NCBI GenBank assembly: GCA_025558095.1
Contig: JAIVFI010000004.1
Coordinates: 186,001 to 250,000, forward strand
Origin: Hyaloraphidium curvatum
Lineage: Eukaryota > Monoblepharomycota > Hyaloraphidiomycetes > Hyaloraphidiales > Hyaloraphidiaceae
Length of the DNA: 64,000 nt
Direction: 5' to 3'
Below, piece by piece: positions 30,628 through 42,800 of this stretch (position 1 is its first letter; each line of letters begins with the position of its first letter). Made by a program: the position numbers and the translations under genes. Under the pieces are notes generated by a model, which saw nothing but the letters and a program-made list of their open reading frames with translations, was not told the DNA's origin and did no database searches.

Positions 30628-32249
30628 CTAGTTCTTGAAAATGCCCATCTGCAGATCGGAACTACGTCAGGCGAGCGCACAGGAGCGGGCCCAAGCCACA
30701 GGCTCGCCTTCTTCTTTTTCTGTTCGGGCGTCGAGGCGGTGGTCTGCGTGGCAGGGGCGGCACCGGCACCCATGAGCATGTTCTTCCGGTTCTCGAGCTC
30801 GGCCCGCTGCCTCTCGAGCTGGTCCTTCATCTCCTTGTGCTTGCCGTAGAGCTCGTCCTCGGACTGCTTGAGCTTGGCCTCCTTCTCGGCGACCTTCTGC
30901 GAGAAGACGAGCCGCATCTCCTGCTCCATCTTGGCCATCTTGGCCTCGTGTGCGCGGCGCTCCTCCTCGATCTTGCTGAAGGGGCTGAGGAAATGGTGTC
31001 TGTTAACGCCGTGGCGGGTGACAGAACGCACAGAACGCACGTGGCCGTGACCGAGTCGGAGGAAGAGTGGAGCTTCTGCGTGCGGTAGCTCTCGTACAGC
31101 ACGAGGTTGGTGTGCTCCCGGAGCTCCTCCATGTGCGTGCTGAAAGCAAACAGATGAGACAAGCCCGCACCACGTCGCCGGAAACAACGGACCGGATGAG
31201 CATCTGCCGCAGGCTGGTGAAGTCGCAGTGCTCCTCGCTGTCGACCTCGATGATGCCCCACGGGTACTTGCGGCCGCGCACCTTGCGCCCGTTGTTCTCG
31301 AACTCCTGGGTGGAGCCGACGACGGCGAAGGGGATGCGGTCCTGCAGGCGGGGAGTCAATCGGGCTCACGGGAGGTAACTGATCCGAGCTCACAATGATG
31401 GCCTTGGACTCGGCGAGGGTCTCCGGGTCGTCGCCGTCGTAGATGATGGGCTTGTAGATCTGGATCTTGTGGAACTCGATGTCCTCAAGGATCTGCGGCC
31501 GGACGATGAGTCGGCGCCCCATAATCCGACGACCAGCGTGCCCACCCTCTGCTTGAACAGCTTGATCTCCTCGTCCGTCAGGGTATCCGATTTCGCGATG
31601 ACGGGCACGAGGTTGACGCGGAGGTGCAACCTCTTCATGAACTCGACGTCGAGGGGCTTCAGGCAGTGCCCGGTGGGGGCGATGAAGTAGAGGCACGCGT
31701 GCACGCGGTTGTCCACCATCTTCTTCCGGTTCACGCGCTGCTCCTGCTCGAGGAACGAGTCGTAGCGGGACTCGATCGCCTGCAGGATGGGCTTCCACGA
31801 GTCCTCGTTGTTGACGTAGTCGCCGAAGCCGGGCGTGTCTATGACCGTCAGGCGGAGCATGACGCCGCTCTCCTCGATGTCTGCACGGCGGGCAGGTAAG
31901 CGGCGAATGGGGGCGGCGGCCGACTGCCACGCACCGGCGGAGATGGCCTGGATGTCGACGGTCTTGGGCGTCTCGCCCGACGGGTTGCGCTCCTCCTTCT
32001 CCGGGTACAGCTGCGTGTTGAACAGCGTGTTCATGAGCGTGGACTTGCCGAGGCCCGACTCGCCTGGGGGACGGGGCATGCTCAGCGCGCAACGGGGAAG
32101 GGACCCCGACACCACGCACCGACGACCATGAGGTTGAAGAAGAATCCCCGCTTCAGCGACCTCCGGTGCACCTGGCTCGGCAGGTTCGAGAAGCCGACCG
32201 GGCCCATCAGCTGCTTCTTCACGACCGGGATGACGGGTTGGTTGACCAT
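30628..32249 (-). CDS. Septin
   Basis: Eight exons (32249-32120, 32063-31935, 31880-31546, 31492-31394, 31341-31193, 31139-31041, 30975-30681, 30648-30628) give 418 residues. [19 protein letters not shown] is the polybasic/alpha0 entry; G1 is [10 protein letters not shown]3 DTPGFGD, G4 AKSD; the septin-unique element is [42 protein letters not shown] closes the G domain. A C-terminal coiled coil ([22 protein letters not shown]... to ELENRK) and a Gln/Lys tail follow. It builds filaments at membranes and division sites. The last 21-nt exon encodes only MGIFKN. Which septin group it belongs to (Cdc3, Cdc11 or Cdc12) is not settled. Confidence 0.94.
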
Positions 32250-32872
32250 CTTGGCTGCGAACTGGGGGTTGTTGGGGGGCAGCGGGGGGCGGGGCCGGCC
32301 GATCGGGGCGCGGCAAGGCGTGCGAGAGCCAAACAGCGCGCGGAGGGGCGGGCGCGAGGTGCGCGGCGGTGCGGGGCGGCCGGGAGTGAGCGGGGCGCTC
32401 CGTGTTTGCGCGCGGCATCGGCGCCGCGGCGGGCGCGCGACGGGCGGCGCCCGCGCGGCGCGGCTCCGAAACGCACCTGCGGAGGCGAGGAGGAATGCGG
32501 GGCGCAGCGGTGGTCCGCCGCTCGAATGCGAAGGGGGAGTGTTGTGGACGGGAGAGGTCAACAGCGCCGCCCGCGCGGGGATCCCGGCCACGCACAACCA
32601 AATGGACCCCCAGGGGCTCGACGCAATAAGCTATCGAAGGGGCCAAACGCGGCCAGGAACCAGATACAGAATAGATAACGACAACAACAGTGGCATGCAG
32701 CACCCAAGATCCTTGCTGCCCCACCGACAGCACTGTGATCCGCCACGCTTTCACCGTCCTTGGTCCACTAGAACGCTCCATGCTTGCTAGCCATCGCCTC
32801 CGCCCTCTACCGTGACACAAGCATCTCCCTAAACTCCACTTTGCCGGCCCCATCGCCGCCCCGGGAGGCTCG
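32250..32872. other. Gene-free stretch upstream of the septin
   Basis: About 620 bp, very GC-rich near the septin start and more AT-rich beyond 32620. No coding frame with family resemblance was found; presumed septin promoter and 5' UTR plus the cupin 3' flank. Confidence 0.55.
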
Positions 32873-33435
32873 CTAGGACCTCAACGCAAAGTACAGGACA
32901 ACAAGATTCGCGGTCCCGTTGTTGACGAAGCGGTGGCCCGCCCCCGGGTTGAAGCTGACCACCGTCGCCGGCTTCAACCTGACCCTCTCTGTCCGCGGCC
33001 CCGCCGGCGTGTCTGTCTCCGCGTCGACGAAACCCTCCCCTGCAACGGCCGTGTCAACCCATACTTACGAATCCCGCGCCGAATGCCGAATCCACCTTCC
33101 AGGCAATAGAACGTCTCGCTCATGTCGGCGTGCACGTGCTTTTTGACCTCGGAACCCGGCGGGAACGACGCCCGGGCAAACTGGACCATCCCCCTGAGCC
33201 TGAACGCATCCCGCGCCGCCGCCTCGAAATTCCCAAAGATGACCTTCTTCCTGATCTCGTCCGCGTGGCTCGTAGCCACGTCCGGCAGGGCGTCGACGTC
33301 GGCGTGGGCGAACACGGGGCCCGGAACGCCGGCGGACGGGCGGGAGGTCCAGGTCCACAGGAGCGCGGCGGTCGCCAGGGCAAACACGACGGGGGCATAG
33401 GAGCGTTGGAAAAAGGGCTTCTGTGGTGAGGACAT
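32873..33435 (-). CDS. Membrane-anchored or secreted small cupin protein
   Basis: Starts at Met 33435 with a hydrophobic signal-anchor (YAPVVFALATAALLWTW). The cupin core is FPPGSEVKKHVHADMSETFYCLEG, with the His/His/Glu metal motif of cupin box 1, and VSFNPGAGHRFVNNG with the box 2 His. Two splicing models both keep phase: a 29-nt intron (33040-33068, GTAAGT...TTGCAG; 177 residues) or a 56-nt intron (33013-33068; 168 residues). Single-domain cupins include dioxygenases, isomerases and storage-like proteins, so activity is not predicted. Confidence 0.82.
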
Positions 33436-33494
33436 CCTCGGACGGCCGAAATGGTCCGTCGATATTTGGGACGCGAGTCTCCTTCTGCGCCAAG

Positions 33495-34389
33495 TCACAT
33501 CACGACCTGATCGTGGACGACCGTGCTCCGCTCGATCGAGAGTTCCACGCCCTCGGCAGCCATCGTCCGCAGCTCCTCATCCCACTGTCCCACCCGCCGC
33601 ATCATCTCGTCCCCGCCGTCCCCGTCCGCGGCCGGGAAGGTGAAAGAAAACACGTGCCTGGGCTCCCCCTGTGCGATCGACGCCGAGACGCGCACCAGAT
33701 GCAGCGGAACCCTGGCGAGGCACGTGTCGCCCGTCTCGCTCGAGGTCACGTAGGCGATCGGGTAGCCGGCGAGCAGAGCCGTGACCGCCGGCATCAGGGT
33801 CCGGGGCCGGGGTTGAGGCAGCTCCAGCGAGCACGGGGACCACCCGAAGTGGTCCAGGAGCTCCGCGAGCTTCGCAGCGTAGTCGTACAATGTCCGTTCC
33901 AGGGGTGCCGAGTCCCCATCGCGCATGATGGACGGGCTACCGCGCCCGGGCGAGACGTCGACGAGGATCGGAAGCGTCCCCGACCGCAGCCTGCGGAGCA
34001 AACGCGTCCGGTTCGCGAAAAACAGCAAGCCATCGACGTCGGGCATCGTCAGCGCGAGTAGGTCCGAAGCCTGCTCGACGTCCTGCGGGGACGCCGGCCC
34101 CGGTCGGTGCGGAACGGGGTGGGAAGCGCGTTTCGGGGACCCACTGCAAGCCGGGCCACCATCCTTCGGACCTGTGCATCCGAAAGGAATGCAGTGTCTA
34201 TCAAGCACGCTGTCCGGAACGTGCATACGGCCAGGAGGTCTACGGGAACGTCAAGAGATCGCAGACGCGGCGGGATCTCTTCGCACCCCAAGCAATCGCC
34301 GAGGCATCGATGCGTGGGCCGCGGTGCTTCTTTTCCTCATCGTTGAGCGATGCAGAGACGGCCGAGAGCAGAGCTGGATAGAATGCCAT
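33495..34389 (-). CDS. DUF4504 (UPF0739, C1orf74-like) protein
   Basis: Exons 34389-34287, 34239-34145 and 34082-33495 give 261 residues in phase. The segment ACLIDTAFLSDAQVRRMVARLA, then GLLFFANR, ILVDVSPGRG, and near the C-terminus LLAGYPIAYVTS followed by CLARVPLHLVRV and VFSFTFPA match the layout of the C1orf74/UPF0739 family as I remember it (a GYP-AYW motif followed by L--VPL-L). No catalytic function is known for the family. No signal peptide or membrane helix. The gene is divergent from Lon with 266 bp between starts. Confidence 0.68.
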
Positions 34390-34655
34390 GGAAGGGGGGC
34401 GGAGAACGGCCCGGCGAGATTTGCCGCGGGCCGCCTGCAATCTCGCAAGTCTGGTCGCGTCGCGGAACCTCACCTGACCTGTGCCCCAACTCCCGTCCGC
34501 GGCCCGGCAGCCCAGCCGGACGGCGCAGCGCGTTCGCCACGCGCTCCGTTCCCCCCCGCGAGGCCGCGCCGCGCGGCGCGCTCGTGACGACGCCCTCGGC
34601 CGCGCCCGATCCGGAGTCGGCCGCCGGCCGCCCCGCGCACCCCCCGCCGCACACC

Positions 34656-36461
34656 ATGGCGAAGAACGACTCCAAGCCGGTGACAGACTTCCCTAAGACG
34701 CTGCCCATCATCCCGCTGCGCAACAACCGGTGCGAACACCGCGGGAGACGCACCCTACTCCCACTCACCCGCCCCCTTAAAGCGTGGTGCTGCCCGGCGT
34801 CGTCCTGCGCCTCAACATCGGCCGCTCCAACACCGTGCAGCTCATTGAGTCGCTGTGGTCCGAGAACAAGGACTCGCGGCCGCTCATCGGCTGCTGCCCG
34901 CTCAAGGCCAACGCGCCGTCGCGCACAAAGGAGGACCCCAAGAAGCCCAACACGCCGGCGCAGAACATCGCCGCCGCGAGCCAGGAGGCCGAGAAGCTCA
35001 GCTCGTCGGAGCTGCACTTCATGGGCTGCGTGGCGCGGGTGCTGGCCATCTCGAAGGTCAACAACGGCCCCGCCCCGGCTGCGAACGGCAAGCCCGGCGC
35101 CGCCAGCACCGCACGCCCCGTGTACTCCGTTACCGTGGAGGGTGCGTGGACCTTGCTTCGTCGGGATCTGCGGGATCCGGGCGCTGATCTGTGCCGGAAC
35201 GCCCGGTGATCCAGGTGTCTCCCGCTTCCGCGTCAACAGCATCGTGCGCGAGACGCCCTACATCGAGGCCGAGATTTCCCCCTTCCCTGAGCACACCCTG
35301 AGTGCGTACCGCCCGTTTTTGCGCGGAGATCACGCCCGGGGGCACGTCCTGACCGGTGCCGGTTTGCCACCCGCCCGCAGCCTTCGACAAGGACGAGTCC
35401 GAGAACCAGGCCCTCACCCTCTCCCTCCGCAACACCTCGCACGAGCTTGCCAATATCCTCTCGCAGATGCAGCTCCCCGCGAGCGTGGTCAACCAGCTGC
35501 GCTCGATGATCGACGATACGGCCCCGCCCAAGCTGGCCGACATGGTGGCGAGCATGATCGACCTCACCATCGAGGAGAAGCTGAGCGTGCTGGACACGGT
35601 GGAGCCGAAGGAGCGCATCGAGAAGGTGCTGAAGCTGCTGGCGAGGCAGATTCAGGTGCGTCGATCCGTGTTCCGCATTCGTTGATCTCGACTGATCTCC
35701 CGCGGCAATCAGGTCCTCAAGATCTCCCGCAAGCTGCAAAGCACCGTGGAGGGCAAGCTCGGCGAGAAGCAGCGCGAGTACATCCTGCGCGAGCAGCTCA
35801 ACGCCATCAAGCAGGAGCTCGGCGAGAAGGACGAGGAGCAGGATGAGATCGAGGACCTGAACAAGCGCATCAACGACGCGCAGCTGCCGCCCGAGGCCGG
35901 CAAGGCCGCCACGCGGGAGCTGAAGCGGTTGAAGCGCATGCACCCGTCGATGGCGGAGTACCAGGTCGTGCGGACCTACCTCGAGTGGCTCTCGGAGCTG
36001 CCCTGGTCCAAGGAGTCCTCGGACATGCTGGACATCGAGAAGGCCCGCAAGGTGCTGAACGATGACCACTACGGCCTGGACAAAGTCAAATCGCGCATCC
36101 TGGAGTTCCTGGCGGTGCGGAAGCTGAAGAAGGACCTCAAGGGACCCATCCTTTGCCTGCTCGGACCTCCGGGTGTCGGCAAGACCAGCTTAGGCCGGTC
36201 GATCGCCAGCGCCCTGGACCGCAAGTTCCACCGCATCGCGCTCGGCGGCGTGCGGGACGAGGCCGAGATCCGCGGGCACAGGCGGACTTACATCGGCGCC
36301 CTGCCTGGGCTCGTCGTCCAGGGCCTGCGGCGGTGCGCCGTCAACAACCCCGTCTTCCTGCTCGGTTCGTCTCTCCTGCAGCCGTGCTTGTTTGTGCTGA
36401 CGCGCCGGATCCCAAAGACGAAATCGACAAGCTCGGGCGCGACTTCCGCGGGGACCCGTCG

Positions 36462-36499
<38 letters not shown>

Positions 36500-37779
36500 T
36501 ACCTTCTCGGACCACTACATCAACGTGCCCTTCGACCTCTCCAAGGTCCTTTTCATCGCCACGGCGAACGAGGAGTCCACGATCCCCGGGCCGCTGCTCG
36601 ACCGTATGGAGGTCATCCGGTACGTCCAGGCCCTATTGCGCCGACATGGCATCCAATGCTGACAATTGTGTGCGATCAGCATCCCCGGCTACACCTTCGA
36701 GGAGAAGCTCCACATCGCGCGCCGCTACCTGCTCCCCAAGCAGATCCGCGGCCACGGCCTGACGGACGACGACGTCAAGATCTCGGACGAGGTCCTGACC
36801 AAAGTCGCCACGGGCTACACCCGCGAGGCCGGCGTTCGCAACCTGGAGCGCGAGATCGCGTCGGTGTGCCGCGGGCTGGCTGTGGAGTTCGCCGCGAGCA
36901 AGGAGAACGGGCAGACGTACGACCCCGTCGTCACGATGGAGCGGCTGGAGAAGATCCTTGGGGTGAGAACGACCTGGAGGCTCTACCACGCGCATTTGCT
37001 GATGGGCAACCTGGCAGCCGGACCGCTTCGACGACGAGGTTTCGGAGCGCACCGCGATCCCTGGCGTCGTGACCGGCCTCGCTTGGACGGCCTCGGGCTC
37101 GGGCGGCCTCCTCTTCATCGAGGCCACCCAGATGCCCGGCAAGGGCCAGCTCCAGCTGACGGGCAAGCTCGGGGACGTGATCAAGGAGTCGGCGCAGATC
37201 GCCGTCACCTGGGTCCGTGCTCACGCCAACGAGCTGGGCATCACGGCCAAGGCCACGGACCTGCTGCTGGACAAGAGCGACATCCACATCCACTTCCCGG
37301 CGGGCGCTACGCCCAAGGACGGCCCGAGCGCCGGCGTCACCATCGCCACCGCGCTGGTGTCCCTTTTCACCGGCAAGCCGGTTCGCGAGCACACCGCGAT
37401 GGTTCGTTGGTCTCTTCGCTATGCAGAGCCTCGTTGCTTATCCTTATCTTTACAGACTGGTGAGATCACGCTCCGGGGACAGGTGCTGCCCGTCGGCGGC
37501 ATCAAGGAGAAGGTTCTTGCGGGCCACCGCGGCGGCATCCGGCGAATCATCTTGCCCTTCCGGAACAAGAAGGATCTCACCGAGATTCCCAACGTGAGTT
37601 TGCCCGCCCGGCGCTGGACTGCCGTTGTTCACGCCAGCCGTCTCCAGAACGTCAAGGACGAGATCGAGTTTGTTTTCGCCAAGTCGATTGCGGACGTTGT
37701 GCGGGCGGCATTCGACGACGCGATGGCCGACCGGCTGATTGCCCCGGGAATGGAACCTTTTGTGCAGGCGAAGCTGTAG
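34656..37779 (+). CDS. LONP2: Peroxisomal Lon protease
   Basis: Ten exons (34656-34729, 34783-35141, 35215-35301, 35381-35655, 35713-36364, 36418-36619, 36680-36962, 37018-37401, 37456-37593, 37648-37779) give 861 residues (human LONP2 852). Order: N-terminal substrate-binding domain ([15 protein letters not shown]), coiled region ([18 protein letters not shown]), AAA+ module with Walker [10 protein letters not shown] and Walker B FLLDEIDK, then the Ser-Lys protease with catalytic Ser in KDGPSAG and Lys in GGIKEK. The C-terminal tripeptide AKL is a type 1 peroxisomal targeting signal and there is no mitochondrial presequence, so it should act in the peroxisome matrix. Confidence 0.97.
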
Positions 37780-37853
37780 TTTGGGACGGAATTGTGCAAT
37801 GTGCGTGCATGTCAGAACTGTGGCGTGTAAATATCGCAATCTAGAAAGTGTAG

Positions 37854-39647
37854 TCAACACCTCAGAACCACGACATCTCCCCGCCTTCGCCGATCGTCGT
37901 GGAAATGGCTGTTGAAGAACCGAGCGACCTCCCGATAGCCATGATCGGCTAGCCAGCTGCCGATCTGCGGCAGCATAGCCTCAAAGACGACGAAGGTTTC
38001 ACACGGGCGTGCCGAATCGTTCCTTGGGAACCGATGTTCCAGGAAATCAACGGGGTTGGCGTGGAACAGGGCTGCTTCGTCCAGATAGCTCGCCTTGTCA
38101 GAGATTCTACGCAAAGGCATGTCAGATTGGCATCGCAGCCCAACACGCTCACTCACCCCAACGGCGGCTCGCATGTCAAGAAGTCCATCGAGAAGCCCGG
38201 TCCGACGTGAATGTAGCTTTGGAACGGCGTCGAATGGCACGGCATGAGGAAAAACGCATCCCGCACCGTGCCCGCCTGCGCGCCGGATCGCAGGTGGTCC
38301 ATGACATCCATGACGCCCCGCTGGTGCACGCGCGTCGCGTACCAAGCAAGGCCCGCGTTCAAAGTGACGACGAGGAAGGCAAATGCCCGATGTTGAAGCC
38401 CGATCGCCTTCCACGCGCGAGCGCAAAGAATCAGAGCCAGTGGCAGAACCGGCAGCAGGAAACGGAACTCCTTGTGGCCCAGAAAACTGTATGCGACCGT
38501 GGTCCATGCGATGATGGAGAGAAGAATCAACTCCGATTGTCGATGATCTGTGGGGCGTCTGCGCAATACCGCAGCTGCGATTGGTACAAACGCCAAAGGC
38601 CCCAGGAGAACAGGCCATCCTTGAGACAAGTACCAGTGCCATGGATTCTGGCCGTAGAACAGGGATATTCCTTCGACCAAGTTTAGCCTATAGAAGTTTT
38701 GGGCCGTCAATGTCCACACTCCGTAGAAGGACCGGTCGACAACCATTCCGACGGCTAGAGCCATACTTCTGTCGGGCCCACGACGGTCAGCTCACGCAGC
38801 TGACGATACCGACATCAGAGCTCACCCAATCAGCGCGGCAAGCGCAATCGCCCGAATGCCGGTCGGCCGAGGAGCCGAGACGACGAAGTGCAAACCAACT
38901 GGAACCCAAATCAGCGCGTTCGTTGGCCGCACGAGACATCCGAGAGCAGCGATGGTCAAGGCTAGCGGAAGACTCCGCGCGGAACTCGCTTGCAAGTGAG
39001 GCCAAGGCCACACGGAGAGGCCCAATGTGGTCAGAACAGTCTCGGCCGTGTTCGAGAACGCCCTCGGCATGCAGAAGTAATTGAACCAGGAAACTATTGA
39101 GCAGAGAAGCTGTAAACACGAGTGAGCTTGACCCTAGTCCCTGCTTGGCAGGCGCCTACCGCCCATGTTCCAGTGTTGGCATCGAAGAGCACGGATGCCA
39201 GCCGGCAAGTGAAATAATCTCCCGCCGCAGCAATGATGCCGCCGAGCACCTTGGCAGCCACAATCTGCGAGAACACTGATGTCTGAAACGCTGTGCGGCG
39301 CCACGACACGGGAAGAGACGCACAAGCTCCGTCCCAGACGCGTCCAGTTGAAGCACCTTGAGGACATGGAACAAGGCGGCATAGAGACTGGGGTGCACGA
39401 AGCTACGGATCCTTTCCCTCCATTCCCACGTCAAGTACCCGTATCGGAAGACCTGAACGTGTGCAACCTCCAGCGACTGCCAGTACTCGTCCGGTTGGAA
39501 GAAGGTGGCAATAGACAGCGAATTGCAGACTCGAAACAAGAGAACGAGGAGCCACAAAGACGCGGGAAGGTCCGACGACTTGGCACCAGAGCGAGCTACG
39601 GGAGGTCCGCGCTCCCTGGACCCCGCTCGACGACCGGAACGAGGCAT
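37854..39647 (-). CDS. PIGB: GPI mannosyltransferase 3 (PIG-B/Gpi10), GT22 family
   Basis: Exons 39647-39324, 39282-39160, 39109-38826, 38768-38157 and 38106-37854 give 531 residues (human PIGB 554). Landmarks: the GT22 lumenal motif FFQPDEYWQSLEVAH, LTWEWRERIRSFVHP, CLVRPTNALIWVP, NLVEGISLFYGQNPWHWYLSQGWP, and HKEFRFLLPVLPL. It is a multi-pass ER membrane enzyme that adds the third (alpha-1,2) mannose to the GPI precursor from dolichol-phosphate-mannose. The first intron is only 41 nt. Its end lies 74 bp from the end of Lon on the other strand. Confidence 0.95.
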
Positions 39648-39887
39648 GTCCCGATTCGTCGCGCACTCCTCGGAGCTGTCCTTCCAGACACTACGGGACG
39701 TTGAAATAAGGTTCTCCACGTGATCCTTAATTCATTCGGCATGGATGGAAGGAAGGGAGCTCGACGCGTGCAAAATGGGAAGGCCGATCAAACTCCGTCG
39801 GTGGCAAAGTCAGCTCCTAAGTCAGCAAGCTGCGGTCAAGCTTTCGTATCCTCTATCCACCGTGCGCAAGGTCTACAGCATCGTCTT

Positions 39888-42800
39888 TCATGTCTCAAGC
39901 ATCAGGCTGGGTCTCGGCTTCGCGTCTGACAGGAATGTCCGCATCGTGTCCTCGACGATCCATGCAAGGGCGATGTCCAAGGCCATTGCAGCCAACAGCT
40001 GTCGCTGGAACTGAAACAGTCGAAGTAAGTATCGTATGCAAAAGCTGCACAGCGTCGATGCCTCACCGGAACGGGCATGCCAACAAGCTGCATCCAGTCG
40101 TTGATGAACGGCAGCACCTGCAACGCCGACGTGACCGCGATGCTGCCCACGATGCGAATCGATAGCCACAACGGCTTGTTCTCGGTCAGGCTCTCTCGGA
40201 ACGGACGCCCCTGGAAAGGATGAAGAGCGGTAAGATAACATGGGGCGCAAGAGCGTTTCTCGCCAACCTGATAGTTGACCGCGAACGTTGCGATCTGCAT
40301 CGTGAGACTTATCAGATAGACTGCCGTGTTCAGGAGGTTGGGGCTGAACTCGGCATCGAGATTGATGTTCTCGTCGCTGGAAAGGTAGTCAGATGACGCG
40401 AATTTGCCGAACAAGGGTCGCGACTCACAGAACTTCTGAGTACTTGATCGCTTCGCTGCGGATGTAGGCAAGGGCCGCGACGTGCACAGCACTTTGACCA
40501 AGTACGGAGAGGAAGAAGTAGAGGTTGAATATGCTTGGTTGAGGGCGCTGCTTCGACAGCTCCTCCAACGGCTAGTGTGCATGCCGTCAGTTGTTCGGCC
40601 GGAGGCGGGCAAATGGGTGAACTTACAGTAGACCTCGCAATTGCAAAGAAGCAGACGGTTAGAAGGACACCGGCGATGGTTGCTTGCCTGTTCAGCAAGG
40701 TTATCGTTGCAGCCAAGGGATCCTGAGCACCACCCACCAGTCCCCCTGCTTGATGCCGGCGAGGTAAAGGACGCTCATACTGTAAGCGGAGATGATGCAG
40801 TTGAGGGCCAGGATCTTGTACATCTGAAGCATGGCGACGAGCGTAGCTCGGCCCTGACGAACAATGTCCCGAACTGGTCCAAGGCGGTCGATCACATCAC
40901 AAGCCTCAATCGAACGGCACAGGGCATACCAGACATGATGGAAGAGATCTTGGAAGTAAACGGCGAAGCAACTGAGGCGTCCCCGAACTTGACCATCGGC
41001 ACCTCCGCTTCCATCTCGTCCAATAGTCTGTTGACGCTGTCCTGCATTTGTTCCGCAGCCCGCTCGTGCCTCTCCACCCTCGGGTCCTTCGGCTTCCCAT
41101 TGGCAGCCACGGCAGTACCACCATTCTGGTCAGGCATCCGCACCCCAAAGCGCGACGCAAATTGTCGTTGCTTGTCCTGCATCTCGTGAGCCCGCCGTTG
41201 CCGTGCGATCTCGCCCTGTCTCTCTACATCCTCCCGCTTGCCCTCAAGCAGGGCCACGCCAACATGGGCCTGCTTGAGTGCACCGACATCGTTCGTCCCG
41301 TCGCCGCACATGAGTGTCATGTACCCCGCGTGATTGAGGGCGTTGATTATCAGCTCCTTTTGAGTCGGACTGACCCGTGCATAGACCCAGATTCGCGGCA
41401 AAAGCGCAGCGTACATTGCTGTGCCCTCCAAGCTCGCCAAGGCTGCTCCGGTGATGCAAAGGCTGTGATCATCCAGAGCGGGGTCCAAAGTCCGGCTTTT
41501 GGGGTTGCACGGGATTGACACTGTCTCCTCCAAATCCTGCCAGCTCAGATCTTTCCCAAAGAGTCAGCATGCGCAACGGGCCTGCTGAATTGGGACTCAC
41601 CGCCCGCACGATTGTCCAAGATAAGCGCCGGTTTCGGAGCAATGCCGACCTGCTTCGCAACATGGCACGCCGTCAGCGCATTGTCTCCTGTGATCATGAT
41701 GGTCTGGAGGCCAATAACGTCAGCAGAACTATTTCAAAGCACAGACACGAACCTACCCGATGCGACGACTCGTTCAGCTTCCTGATGGCATCCACGGAAT
41801 CCTTCTTCAAAGGACAATGGAAAACAAGGAAGCCAGCAAAGTCCAAGCGCGACTCCACGCTGTCGCGCGACGCGTCACGAATCTGGAGTTTTGTCAGCCC
41901 TGAACCAAGTGGGGGAACATAGCACGCCCACCTCCGGCCCCGTCCTCGCTTTCGGGAGTTTCTTGAATCCCAATGCAAGCACACGGCTGCCCTCCTTAGC
42001 CCAGTGCTTGTACATCGCGTCATAGCCCGGCGGCACATTCTCAATCATGCCCTTCAGGGTTTCCGGAGCGCCCTTCACGGCAACAAACTGGAAGGTATTG
42101 CCCGAAAGATCCGAGTAGGAAGCGATAGCCGACATGCGCTTCAGCGCTGAAGAGAACTGGAATCGCCGAAGGATGCGGATCGACCCTCGTCCCGAGCCGA
42201 TCTTGCCGCCCTCCGAACCCTTCGCCGCCGCCCTCGGCAACACCACATCGTTCTTCCCGACGGCCCAGTTGATGGCCTCAAGAGTCGTCTTCTCCATTGG
42301 GTCTCCGATGACCCCATCGTCCACGAGCACCAGAGCATGCGCAGCAGCCAAAGTGATCGTCGTCTCGAGCGGTGCTTCCCGCGGCGACATCAGCGCCATG
42401 GAATCGCCCTCGATGCCTCCAAGCCCCTCCACCACCAGATTCGTGTCCGTCAGAGTGCCCGTTTTGTCGAACGCCAGAATGTCCAGCTTCCCGGCAAAAG
42501 GAATGCGGAAGGGCTCCGTGCAGAACACAAAAGCCCTCATGAGCGCAATCAGAGCATTGTTGACCGCGAGTGAAAGCTCCATCGGAAGCTCAGGCGGCAC
42601 CACGGACGTGATGATGAGGACTAGGGGGTACGAGCCTTTAGAGCGCAATGCATTCTCACCCGCGCGGACGGCACTTACCGCAGTCCAGCATGATCTTGCT
42701 CCTCTTCCTCAGCTCGTTCTTCGTCCCTTCGACCCAAACGTACGCCGATGCCATGACTGCGAACACGAGGAGGAATAGGATGAAGACGAAGGCTTCGAGA

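Noticed and set aside
34350-35846. 498-codon frame before and across Lon exons
   Set aside because: Mixes the Lon frame with intron read-through; Arg/Pro-rich translation without homology outside the true exons.
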